A stretch of DNA of 38,712 bases. It comes from Candidatus Aenigmatarchaeota archaeon. Its GTDB lineage: Archaea > Aenigmatarchaeota > Aenigmatarchaeia > GW2011-AR5. The notes below the pieces were generated by a model. That model was given only the letters and a program-made list of their open reading frames with translations. It ran no database searches and was not told where the DNA came from. Location of the stretch: NCBI GenBank assembly GCA_018304585.1, contig JAGVVY010000028.1:1-38712 (forward strand), given 5' to 3'. Numbering within the stretch: position 1 is the stretch's first letter; every line of letters begins with the position of its first letter. The position numbers were made by a program, and so were the translations under genes. Positions 31,510-38,712 of this stretch are shown here, in pieces.

Positions 31510-31875
31510 ATGGAAACCAAAAAGATAGGGGAGTACGCTTTCCTGGCAGGCATAGCAATCGCTGTGCTGGCAGGCCTGGTGTCCGGCGTGACGCCTACGG
31601 CCATAGCCGCCTATGCAGCGCCGATATCGATGCTGCTGGTCGTGCTGGGAATAGTAGTGGGCCTTCTCAACATATCCGAGAAGGAAACCACAGCGTTCCT
31701 CGTGGCTGCTATAGCCCTCGTGACGGCCGGTACGGCAAGCTTTGCCGCTATCGACATCGCCGGCGTGGGCGCAATTCTTGGCGGAATTGTCAAGAATATA
31801 GCAGTGCTGGTAAGCCCCGCTGCCGCAATAGTGGCAGTAAAGGCGATATACAGCCTCGCACAGGGACAGAAGTAA
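31510..31875 (+). CDS. small four-helix membrane protein
   Basis: A 121-residue integral membrane protein with four predicted hydrophobic helices rich in Ala, Val, Ile and Gly. The N-terminus METKKIGEYAF is short and charged; a single conserved-looking charged loop (NISEKETTAF) lies between helices 2 and 3. There is no recognised family or catalytic motif. I start at ATG 31510 because CTTAAATAGG at 31479-31488 lies 22-31 nt upstream; the frame can be extended to 31492. Another TATA match (ATATATAAAG, near 31453) lies further upstream. Function unknown. Confidence 0.72.
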   Translation: METKKIGEYAFLAGIAIAVLAGLVSGVTPTAIAAYAAPISMLLVVLGIVVGLLNISEKETTAFLVAAIALVTAGTASFAAIDIAGVGAILGGIVKNIAVLVSPAAAIVAVKAIYSLAQGQK

Positions 31876-31881
31876 ACCAGA

Positions 31882-33090
31882 CTATTTTTTGTTTTTATTA
31901 TTTTTCATTAGGTTTTGTTCTTCCTGCTTTGGTAGTATCAGGACCATCAAGGTCGTATAGACTATGCTCAGAAAGACGACGTTCATGACTACCTTGGAAA
32001 ACATGCCGGTATTGGGAATTGTATATAATATAGGCAATTGCGTTAGGAGCACAGGGATGAAGTCCCTGGGAACCATGATACGCATGATATTCTTTTCGTA
32101 AGCGCTTAGTTTTTCCCCTATCGTGCTTGCATCGACTGCAAGGAACCGGGCCATTATTACGGCAAGGGTGACTGCATGCCCTATAATGAGGGTCTCCTGG
32201 TCAAGCGAAACCACCATTCCTATGTAAACGAAGAAGAAGGACCGTACGAAAAAGGATATCTCGGACTGGAAGTTCTTGAGCAGGTGGTTTACGGTGAATT
32301 TTCGTTGGGTTTTCAGTATCTCGGAGAATGTGGAGGCATTGCCGAGGACTATGCCGAAAAGAAGGGCGGCAATGGCCCCGCTTCCGCCGGCGTATTCGGT
32401 GAAAGTATACAGGAGCAGGAGCGCCCCTAATGTAAGCATATAGTCAAATTGCCTGCCTTTCAGGTAGTCGAGCACGAAGAGCCATATAATTCCTGCAACC
32501 AGGCCGAGCATTGCGCCTACCGAGAAAACGCTTAGGACGCTGCTTACGGGGTTGCCGATCATGCCGCCTGTCATGATGCCCATGACTGCAAGCGAAAGAA
32601 CTATGACCATGGGATCGCTGAATATCGATTCAAAGCCTATTACAGTTCGTATATTTCCTCTTATTTTGAGTTTTGTCACAAGCGGCACGACTATTGCCGA
32701 GCTGGTGCCGGCAAGAAGGCAGCCTATGAGCAGGGACGGCAGGAATCCCAGGCCGAAGAACATGCAAACGCCCGTCACGGCGGCTATGGTAAAGGCTGTT
32801 GTAAACACTGAAAGCAGCATGCTTCGCGAGAATTGCCTCACCATTTGGTAGAAGTTTATGTTGAGGCCGGCGTCGAACAATATCATGAACAGCGCCACCG
32901 ATGCGAGGAAGCCCGATATCGAAAAGAAGAAAGACGTGTCTATTATCCTGAAAGCCGAGACGAGATAACCGAAAAGCATGAGCCACAGGACATCGGGTAT
33001 CTTTGTTTTCTCGAAGATTATAGAACCCGCATAGCCTATTATGATTGTCAGCCCGGCGATCACCATGAGTCCCGGGACGTCGAAAGGCAT
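31882..33090 (-). CDS. cation/proton antiporter (Na+/H+ exchanger family)
   Basis: A 402-residue membrane protein with about 11-12 transmembrane segments, fitting the monovalent cation:proton antiporter superfamily (PF00999 type), which exchanges Na+ or K+ for H+. Typical parts are the N-terminal GYAGSIIFEKTKIPDVLWLM, FDAGLNINFY (acidic residue in a membrane segment), the LLAGTSSAIVVPLVTKLKIR unwound-helix region and FGFESIFSDPMVIVLSL-like stretch (here GFESIFSDP). There is no C-terminal TrkA-N regulatory domain. The tail is short and basic. TTTATATATCGG at 33109-33120 is 19-30 nt upstream of the ATG. It ends 6 nt from the convergent small membrane protein gene. Confidence 0.88.
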   Translation of the reverse strand: MPFDVPGLMVIAGLTIIIGYAGSIIFEKTKIPDVLWLMLFGYLVSAFRIIDTSFFFSISGFLASVALFMILFDAGLNINFYQMVRQFSRSMLLSVFTTAFTIAAVTGVCMFFGLGFLPSLLIGCLLAGTSSAIVVPLVTKLKIRGNIRTVIGFESIFSDPMVIVLSLAVMGIMTGGMIGNPVSSVLSVFSVGAMLGLVAGIIWLFVLDYLKGRQFDYMLTLGALLLLYTFTEYAGGSGAIAALLFGIVLGNASTFSEILKTQRKFTVNHLLKNFQSEISFFVRSFFFVYIGMVVSLDQETLIIGHAVTLAVIMARFLAVDASTIGEKLSAYEKNIMRIMVPRDFIPVLLTQLPILYTIPNTGMFSKVVMNVVFLSIVYTTLMVLILPKQEEQNLMKNNKNKK

Positions 33091-33160
33091 GAAATCAATC
33101 TTATCGCGGCCGATATATAAACGATTGACGGCTTGAAAAGGATTATCGGTTCTATTGTTT

Positions 33161-34060
33161 TCAAATCATCCCGATTTCCGTCAGGTATTCCTGAACGCCT
33201 TTCTCAACGGAGTATTTTGCCTTGAACCCCAGAACTTTTTCTGCGTTTTCGGTCCATGCCTGGGTATTGTTCTGGTATCCGTCCTGATAAGGATTGTCGA
33301 TGTATTCCGGTTCCATGTCTTTACCCAGAACTTCATTCAAAATGCCGATGAGTTCGTTAAAGCTCGTGGCTTTGCCTGTGCCTACGTTGACTATGCAGTT
33401 TTGCTTGGCTTTCATCGCTTTGAGATTGGCTTCTACAACGTCTTTGACGTAAATATGGTCCCTCATCTGTTCGCCGTATTTGAATATCTTTGGCCTTTTG
33501 CCCGCAACCATCCGGAGCGCAAGCTGGTATATCATGCTCGCCGCCTTCTTCTTGTAGCGCTCGCGAGGGCCGAAAACGTTGAAATAGCGCAGCCCTATGA
33601 TTTTTATTCCATCATTCCAATGCATTTTCGCAAGATTATCCATGGCAAGTTTTGAAAGACCGTAAACATTAAGAGGTGCGTTCTGATCTTCCTTCATAGG
33701 CACCGGACCGTTGCCGTAGACTCCTGCAGACGAGGCATAGACAAGATCTATTCCTTTGGCTGTTGCGTAATCAAGGACAGTTTTGAATCCTTCTACATTG
33801 ACAGAGAATACCGTGCCTTTATCTGTTATTGTGGTGTCTGTTATGGCTGCCTGATGAAAGATAATATCAGGCTGTGAAATTTTTGCTATTGTTCCGCTAT
33901 CGCGTATATCGCCATTTATAATATTGCCGTCAAAGCCTTCAAGATTTTTGTTGTCAGCTGAAGAAAGATTATCCAGAACTGTTACTTCATGCTCATCCTG
34001 CAATGCAATACAAAGATTGCTTCCTACGAATCCTGCACCGCCTGTGACAAGAATTTTCAT
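33161..34060 (-). CDS. NAD-dependent sugar-nucleotide epimerase/dehydratase
   Basis: A 299-residue extended short-chain dehydrogenase, probably a UDP-glucose/UDP-galactose-type 4-epimerase supplying sugars for surface glycans. The N-terminus has the NAD-binding GGAGFVGSNL. The catalytic set is visible: Ser in YASSAGVYG and Y-x3-K in YGLSKLAMDN. RYFNVFGPRERY and VKDVVEANLKAMKA are typical substrate-side motifs. CTTTTATAAGC at about 34079-34089 lies 19-29 nt upstream of the ATG, fitting a leaderless transcript. Substrate choice among sugars cannot be settled by eye. Confidence 0.9.
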   Translation of the reverse strand: MKILVTGGAGFVGSNLCIALQDEHEVTVLDNLSSADNKNLEGFDGNIINGDIRDSGTIAKISQPDIIFHQAAITDTTITDKGTVFSVNVEGFKTVLDYATAKGIDLVYASSAGVYGNGPVPMKEDQNAPLNVYGLSKLAMDNLAKMHWNDGIKIIGLRYFNVFGPRERYKKKAASMIYQLALRMVAGKRPKIFKYGEQMRDHIYVKDVVEANLKAMKAKQNCIVNVGTGKATSFNELIGILNEVLGKDMEPEYIDNPYQDGYQNNTQAWTENAEKVLGFKAKYSVEKGVQEYLTEIGMI

Positions 34061-34128
34061 ATCTGTAATCTTTTGTAATGCTTATAAAAGATTTTTTTGG
34101 GAGAAAAAAGAAAAGTTCATAGAATTTA

Positions 34129-34350
34129 TCATTCTTTTCTGAACTCCATGTCCGCCCGATAATTATTCGGAGGAGGCTCCTCAGAGCTGCCGGGAATTCC
34201 TAAACCGGGCATGGGGTAGAAGATTCCCTTTCCCGGTGGATTGTATCGTGGGATTTCAATGCAAAACATGGGCGGCATCATTTCCGATGCAGGTGTTATT
34301 CCGTATGATATGGGCATTGACCACTCGTTCTCATGCATTAGATAGTCCAT
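34129..34350 (-). CDS. small Pro/Met-rich protein of unknown function
   Basis: A 73-residue protein with a strong Shine-Dalgarno sequence (GAGGTGA, 7 nt before the ATG) and a TATA-like TTTATATA near 34384-34391, so it is very likely translated. It is rich in Pro, Met, Gly and Tyr (SEMMPPMFCIEIPRYNPPGK), with no membrane segment and little predicted order. It lies just downstream of dnaJ on the same strand. No family recognised. Confidence 0.6.
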   Translation of the reverse strand: MDYLMHENEWSMPISYGITPASEMMPPMFCIEIPRYNPPGKGIFYPMPGLGIPGSSEEPPPNNYRADMEFRKE

Positions 34351-34424
34351 AATTTCTCACCTCTAAATAATTGTTTTCGCAGTATATAAAGATTTAGATA
34401 TTTTACTATCTATTAATAACAACA

Positions 34425-35492
34425 TTAAATAAACTCCCGTACCCTTTCAAAAAAACCTTTCTTTGTTTCAACATTCTTTTCAAACGCTCCGCGCAATCTT
34501 TCTTCCTGTTCCCTTGTCAATTTCTTTGGTATTTCAACTATGATTTTAACCATCTGGTCGCCGCGCCTGCTCGACCCGGGTATTGGCATACCTTCGCCTT
34601 TCATACGGAATATCGTATGGCTTTGCGTTCCATGAGGAATTATGAGTGTTGCCTTGCCGTCTATTGTTTTGATTTCTACCTCTCCGCCGAGCATGGCAGT
34701 GCCAAGATCAATGTATACAGTGCAATAAAGGTCATTGCCTTCACGTTCAAATACCGGATGTTCCTTCAGGCGAATGAGAACATAAAGATCGCCATACGGT
34801 CCGCCGTTTTCTCCAGGACCCCCCTGACCTGCGAATCTTATGTATTGACCGTCATCCGCTCCGGCCGGGATTTCAACTTCTACCTCCTTTTCGATCTGGC
34901 TGCCGCCCGCGCCTCCGCATTCGCGGCACACCTTCTCCGCCGTCTTGCCGGTTCCGCGGCACCTGCTGCACGTCATGACGCTGATGAACTGGCCAAGAAA
35001 GCTTCTCTGGACGCGTTTTATCTCGCCGGAACCGTGGCATTCGCTGCACGTCTTGAGGCTGCTTGCGCCCGTGCCTTTGCATGAGCGGCATTCCTCGAAG
35101 TGGGGGAATCTTATTTTTTTTGTGGCACCTTCAAACGCCTGCTCCAGCGTCATTTCGACTTCATATCTCAGGTCGCCACCTTTCCTTTTGCGGGATGTAA
35201 AACCGAATGACTCGAATATGTCCTCAAAGCCCCTGTCAAACATATCCTCGAATCCGGCCCCGCCGGAAGAAGCCTGGCCCGGGGCCGAGCCGAACTGGTC
35301 GTAATGCTTTCTTTTCTCCGGATCGCCGAGCGTCTGGAAAGCCTCGTTGATTTCCTTGAACCGCGTCTCGGCGCCTGCGTTCTTGTTCACGTCCGGATGC
35401 CATTCGCGCGCGAGCTTCCTGAAGGCCTTCTTTATATCGTCCTGCGTAGCGCTTCGCGAGACGCCCAACTTTTCATAATAATCCTTGGCCAT
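34425..35492 (-). CDS. dnaJ: DnaJ (type I Hsp40 co-chaperone)
   Basis: A 355-residue co-chaperone that delivers unfolded clients to DnaK and stimulates its ATPase. The J domain has the HPD triad (REWHPDVNK, about 31-33). A Gly/Phe-rich linker follows (GFEDMFDRGFEDIFESFGF). Four zinc repeats of C-x2-C-x-G-x-G are seen: CRSCKGTGA, CSECHGSGE, CSRCRGTGK and CRECGGAGG. The two C-terminal beta domains and a dimerisation end follow. No dnaK or grpE lies in the window. GTATATTATAC at 35501-35511 is close upstream (9-19 nt). Confidence 0.96.
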   Translation of the reverse strand: MAKDYYEKLGVSRSATQDDIKKAFRKLAREWHPDVNKNAGAETRFKEINEAFQTLGDPEKRKHYDQFGSAPGQASSGGAGFEDMFDRGFEDIFESFGFTSRKRKGGDLRYEVEMTLEQAFEGATKKIRFPHFEECRSCKGTGASSLKTCSECHGSGEIKRVQRSFLGQFISVMTCSRCRGTGKTAEKVCRECGGAGGSQIEKEVEVEIPAGADDGQYIRFAGQGGPGENGGPYGDLYVLIRLKEHPVFEREGNDLYCTVYIDLGTAMLGGEVEIKTIDGKATLIIPHGTQSHTIFRMKGEGMPIPGSSRRGDQMVKIIVEIPKKLTREQEERLRGAFEKNVETKKGFFERVREFI

Positions 35493-35867
35493 AGCAAAAG
35501 GTATATTATACCGAAACGGCTTAATTCATAAGGGATGATGGCGTTCTAAAGTTGCATCGTAACGGCTTTTGCAGGGATTAAAGCCTCTCGGGCGCTCATC
35601 TATAGCAGATGGCATTAGTTTTCAGGCATTCTCTACATACAGCAAAGACAGGGTTGCCCGGATACTTTTGCCATTTGCTATAATCTGCCATACATAGCCT
35701 TTCAGGAAGCGTGGTTGGAGCGGATAACCAAACTCTATGCGGAACTGGATACTCCGGCTTGCAGGCGGACGTTTCCTATACAGTAAAAATTCTATTAACG
35801 AAAAACAGGATTCTTGAGTTTTGCATTCGGCAAAAACTATTAACCGTACAAAAAACCATACATAGCT
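35493..35867. other. 375-base intergenic stretch between dnaJ and the MgtE-like genes
   Basis: It holds the dnaJ promoter region (about 35500-35533), the family-2 element at 35601-35682, and A/T-rich sequence before 35868 (ACTATTAACC near 35837) that may be the promoter of the MgtE-like pair. No convincing ORF or RNA gene was seen here. Confidence 0.6.
35601..35682. mobile_element. 82-bp family-2 inverted-repeat element, intact
   Basis: TATAGCAGATGGCA (35601-35614) and TGCCATTTGCTATA (35669-35682) are inverse with one mismatch. It contains TTAGTTTTCAGGCATTCT (35615-35632) and CATACAGCAAAG, both shared with the interrupted element at 8561-8756. The TA at each end fits TA target duplication. 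Non-coding. Confidence 0.75.
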
Positions 35868-36410
35868 ATGCCGTTCTTCGATTCGACGTTCAAGGAGATA
35901 CTTTCCTCCCAGGCCGCTTCCGTAGCCGGCGGCCTGATAGCCGGCACGCTTCTCGCGTTTTATACCGACAAGATGCTGCTCCTGCCCGGAATGCTCATAC
36001 TCATACCGGGGTTCCTCGAGATGCGCGGAAACATAAGCGGCTCGTTCTCGTCGCGGATCGCCTGCGGGCTTTTCCTTGGCGTGGTGAAGCCGGAAAAAAT
36101 ATGGACAAAAATAGTCAAAGGCAATCTTGTCGCGTCTTTCCTGCAGGCAATCCTTGTGTCGTTTTCGCTTGGCCTTCTGGCATTCGTCTTCAATTATGTT
36201 CTTCTTGGCGTTTCCTCTGCGGGCATAATCGTCATTCCGTTTGTCGCGGGCATCATAGCAAATGCGATAGAAATACCGCTCGCACTTTCCATGACATTCT
36301 ACCTGTTCCGGAAAGGGCATGACCCCAACAATGTAATGGGCCCGTTATTGACGTCTACGGGCGACGTAATAAGCACAATTTCTCTTCTGGCAGCGGTGGC
36401 GATAGTATGA
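35868..36410 (+). CDS. MgtE-type divalent cation transporter half, first subunit
   Basis: A 180-residue membrane protein that matches the transmembrane module of MgtE/SLC41 Mg2+ transporters: about five hydrophobic segments, with PGFLEMRGNISGSFSSRI in the first half and GHDPNNVMGPLLTSTGDVIS near the end, the family's D-P-x-x-x...P-x-x-T-x-x-x-D signature. The cytoplasmic N-domain and CBS domains of bacterial MgtE are absent. It overlaps the next gene by ATGA and that gene has the same signature, so the two probably make one heterodimeric channel. Confidence 0.85.
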   Translation: MPFFDSTFKEILSSQAASVAGGLIAGTLLAFYTDKMLLLPGMLILIPGFLEMRGNISGSFSSRIACGLFLGVVKPEKIWTKIVKGNLVASFLQAILVSFSLGLLAFVFNYVLLGVSSAGIIVIPFVAGIIANAIEIPLALSMTFYLFRKGHDPNNVMGPLLTSTGDVISTISLLAAVAIV

Positions 36411-37117
36411 ACGTATCAAAAAAACGCTTTCTGGCAAGGCACCTTCGTATCCTGCAGAAGATAAAGAAAGACCGCGTTCATCCGTTGTTCTATCATATAC
36501 ACAGGAAGTATGGCATATCAAAGAAGACGCTTTTCTACATGAAGGAATACGGGCCCCGCCGCAACGTGCCCGCAACGATACTGAAGGAGAGCCTGAAGAT
36601 GCTGTTGCTCGCCTCCATATTGAGCTCTTTGGGCGGCTTCTCGCTGGAAACTATAAGGCCGCTCCTGCTCTCGGTGATGCCTATCGTGATACTGCTCCCG
36701 GCGCTGAGCGACATGATAGGAGACTATGGTATAATTTTCTCGTCGAAGCTGGCCACGATGCTGCACGAAGGCCGCGTCGGCAAAAAGTGGTGGAACAACG
36801 GCGACCTGCGAAAGCTTTTCGCGCAGATATTGATCATATCGTTTTTCACTGCAACGGCGAGTTCTGTTGCGGCGCTTGGCATATCGTGGGCGTCCGGCTA
36901 CGGATTTACGCCCCTTCTGGCGGCCAAGATAATGGCGATAAGCCTGCTTGACACGATTCTGCTCGTCTTATTGATGTTTCTTGTAGCGGTTGTGGCAGGC
37001 ATCCATTACTTCAGGAAAAAGGAAGACCCCAACAACTTCCTGATACCCATAACCACGTCCGTGGCCGACTTCGGGAACATGGTTTTACTGTCTTTGCTCG
37101 TTATTATTTTCTTTTAG
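36407..37117 (+). CDS. MgtE-type divalent cation transporter half, second subunit
   Basis: A 236-residue partner of the preceding gene. It has a basic cytoplasmic N-terminus (NVSKKRFLARHLRILQKIKK), then about five transmembrane segments; LPALSDMIGDYGIIFSSKLA matches the family's P-x-x-x-x-x-x-G-N/D-x-G region, and KKEDPNNFLIPITTSVADFG repeats the D-P...P-x-x-T...D signature. Likely substrate is Mg2+ or another divalent cation. Coupled by ATGA (36407-36410). No CBS domain, so control must differ from bacterial MgtE. Confidence 0.85.
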   Translation: MNVSKKRFLARHLRILQKIKKDRVHPLFYHIHRKYGISKKTLFYMKEYGPRRNVPATILKESLKMLLLASILSSLGGFSLETIRPLLLSVMPIVILLPALSDMIGDYGIIFSSKLATMLHEGRVGKKWWNNGDLRKLFAQILIISFFTATASSVAALGISWASGYGFTPLLAAKIMAISLLDTILLVLLMFLVAVVAGIHYFRKKEDPNNFLIPITTSVADFGNMVLLSLLVIIFF

Positions 37118-37173
37118 GGCGGCTTAGAAATTTGCCATCAAATAACTCAAACTATACGATTATTTTCTGAAAG

Positions 37174-37184
37174 AAAAATATAAA
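37174..37184 (+). promoter_or_regulatory. TATA element of the DUF1554 surface-protein gene
   Basis: AAAAATATAAA lies 24-34 nt before the ATG at 37208, with no Shine-Dalgarno site, fitting a leaderless transcript. Confidence 0.5.
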
Positions 37185-37207
37185 TGCTGCCCATGGCAAT
37201 AACTAAC

Positions 37208-38712
37208 ATGAAAGGCGTTTCTCATGTCGTGGCTATCCTGCTCCTCACAATCATTACCCTTGCCATCGCAGGAATGACTTACATTAGCTATACAGGAATA
37301 GCTGACGTGGCGACGAAAACCAACGACAAGCTTCCTGAAAGCTTCAAGGTCGTGAGCACGAGCGAAAGAATGGTATATCTCAAAAACACCGGCCCTGAAG
37401 ACATGTCCGTACCGTTATTCTTCACCGAAGACGGCGAAGTGCAGGCTACACGAGGCTGCGAATTCTTAAAGCCGGACGAAATATGCGGTTATGAACTTGA
37501 CCTTAACGATGGCGTTCATGAAGTGACTATCGGCGGCGAATCCAGCAGGAAAGCAATCCTGTATGTGGGCGTGGAGAAGCCGACGATTGACGTGCCGACA
37601 ACCACGATAATACCGCCGGTAACGAGCCCGCCGCGCGTTATTCCGACTACTACGGTGCCTGGAAGTGTTACGACGACAACACTTTCTCTTCCACATAGAA
37701 GGGTATTCGTCAGTTCGACGACTTACAACGCTAATCTGGGCGGTCTTACAGGCGGAGACGCTAAATGTCAGACACTCGCAGACGCCTCAGGCCTTGGCGG
37801 GACGTGGAAAGCTTGGCTTTCCGACGACACGACAAATGCGATAGACAGAATACCGGATGCCATATACACAGATGCATGCCGCAACGTGCTGATAAACGGC
37901 AAGAGCGATTTTACTGATAGAGTCATCACCAGTCCAATACGTCGTGACGAGAATTATATGCTAATGGCAGAGGATGCAATTGTTTTCACAGGCACGAGGA
38001 ACAATGGGCTCAAACATGAAAAGTCATGCGACGAATGGACGTCTGACCTAACTAAAGATAATTTTGCTTATGGCAGGACCGCTTCTGTATCTGAATGGTC
38101 TCTTAAGGCTTATGATGACTGTTTACGTGTTAGACACTTGTATTGTTTTGAGACGGTTCCGCCGGCTACTTCTCCTTCAGCCCCGGCCGAATGCGCTGCT
38201 TCCACAGTCACATCAACCACGAGTACTACTACCACCACTATCATGCCCCTTCCAGATAGGAGGGTATTTGTTACATCGGTTGCTTACGGGACGTTTATGG
38301 GGGGGCTTTCGGGCGCGGATAACAAATGCACAGCTCGTGCTTCTGCAGCAGGACTTTCAGGTGCATGGACCGCCTATCTTTCTGACGCTTCTACGAATGC
38401 CAAAGACAGGATTCCAGATGGAATCTATTATAAAATGCTATCTGACGGAAGCACGATAATTGTAGCGAATGGCAAAGTAGATTTGACGGATGGTACGATT
38501 GAGAGTAGTATAGACATGGATGAAAGCCGTAGCATAATTTCTTCATCGGCCGTGTGGACGGGTACTGATTCTTCAGGCAGTAGTGTTCTTAATGGGCACT
38601 GCAATTCTTGGACTACTGAAAGCACCGCTTACAGCGGTACTACAGGACGGTCGGATAGTTCCAGTGGCTTCTGGGCCAACTACGGATCTGTAAGCTGTGG
38701 AACAAGCCTTGC
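37208..38712 (+). CDS. pilin-signal surface protein with two DUF1554 domains (cut by window edge)
   Basis: An open frame of at least 501 residues with no stop before the window end. The first 30 residues (MKGVSHVVAILLLTIITLAI and onward) look like the N-terminus of archaeal type IV pilin-like proteins, processed by a prepilin peptidase and held in the membrane. After a small beta domain with a Cys pair comes a Thr/Pro linker (about 128-160), then DUF1554 domain 1 (from about 163, RRVFVSSTTYNANLGGLTGG through the WTSDL region to LYCFE), a second Thr-rich linker (near 334-349), and DUF1554 domain 2 (from 350, RRVFVTSVAYGTFMGGLSGA, then VWTGTDSSG and GHCNSWTTES), which is incomplete. DUF1554 is a lectin-like, often repeated surface domain. 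Probably exposed for attachment. Confidence 0.85.
   Translation, partial: MKGVSHVVAILLLTIITLAIAGMTYISYTGIADVATKTNDKLPESFKVVSTSERMVYLKNTGPEDMSVPLFFTEDGEVQATRGCEFLKPDEICGYELDLNDGVHEVTIGGESSRKAILYVGVEKPTIDVPTTTIIPPVTSPPRVIPTTTVPGSVTTTTLSLPHRRVFVSSTTYNANLGGLTGGDAKCQTLADASGLGGTWKAWLSDDTTNAIDRIPDAIYTDACRNVLINGKSDFTDRVITSPIRRDENYMLMAEDAIVFTGTRNNGLKHEKSCDEWTSDLTKDNFAYGRTASVSEWSLKAYDDCLRVRHLYCFETVPPATSPSAPAECAASTVTSTTSTTTTTIMPLPDRRVFVTSVAYGTFMGGLSGADNKCTARASAAGLSGAWTAYLSDASTNAKDRIPDGIYYKMLSDGSTIIVANGKVDLTDGTIESSIDMDESRSIISSSAVWTGTDSSGSSVLNGHCNSWTTESTAYSGTTGRSDSSSGFWANYGSVSCGTSL

Overview
The window looks like a chromosomal segment of a small-genome archaeon, most likely a DPANN-type lineage. That placement is inference and no single gene proves it. 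Archaeal signs seen directly are an Orc1/Cdc6 initiator, a HerA-family ATPase, a stand-alone AlaX editing protein, a tRNA-Trp with an intron at the archaeal position 37/38, an archaeal pilin-type signal peptide, and A/T-rich TATA elements about 20-30 nt upstream of many start codons with no Shine-Dalgarno site (leaderless transcription). Seven gene pairs overlap by a stop-start ATGA, so translational coupling is common. There is no rRNA or CRISPR array.

Layout. 1-7.1 kb is informational: a DEAD-box helicase, a GNAT enzyme, a His-rich membrane protein, orc1/cdc6 followed by a 57-codon SWIB-like gene, a membrane-anchored HerA-type ATPase, a 9-residue poly-lysine ORF and alaX. 7.1-11.6 kb holds a JAMM metalloprotease, a truncated histone-fold protein, zinc-ribbon proteins and an AMP-ligase/GNAT fusion. 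This stretch is littered with tiny inverted-repeat elements, three of them with clear 9-bp target duplications. 11.4-15 kb is envelope-related: a lipoprotein, a large Cys-rich secreted protein, a membrane-anchored DUF151 protein and a membrane-anchored Lon-type (S16) protease. 15-24 kb carries pyruvate phosphate dikinase and a tight uvrB-uvrA-uvrC operon of bacterial type that looks more A+T-rich than its neighbours.

The most interesting region is 24.6-31.1 kb. Three proteins resemble the N-formylglutamate amidohydrolase superfamily (two are clear paralogs facing away from each other). They sit with a RimK-type ATP-grasp ligase, a second ATP-grasp-like protein that seems to have lost catalytic residues, and a CapA/PgsA-type metallophosphatase. 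Two ATP-grasp genes and one hydrolase gene form an ATGA-coupled operon. Together they suggest a system that adds and removes amino-acid (perhaps gamma-glutamyl) groups on a protein or metabolite; this is inference from family and context.

31.2-38.7 kb holds tRNA-Trp with an 82-nt intron, a small membrane protein, a cation/proton antiporter, a sugar-nucleotide epimerase, dnaJ, a split MgtE-like transporter encoded by two overlapping genes, and a pilin-anchored surface protein with two DUF1554 domains that runs off the window end.
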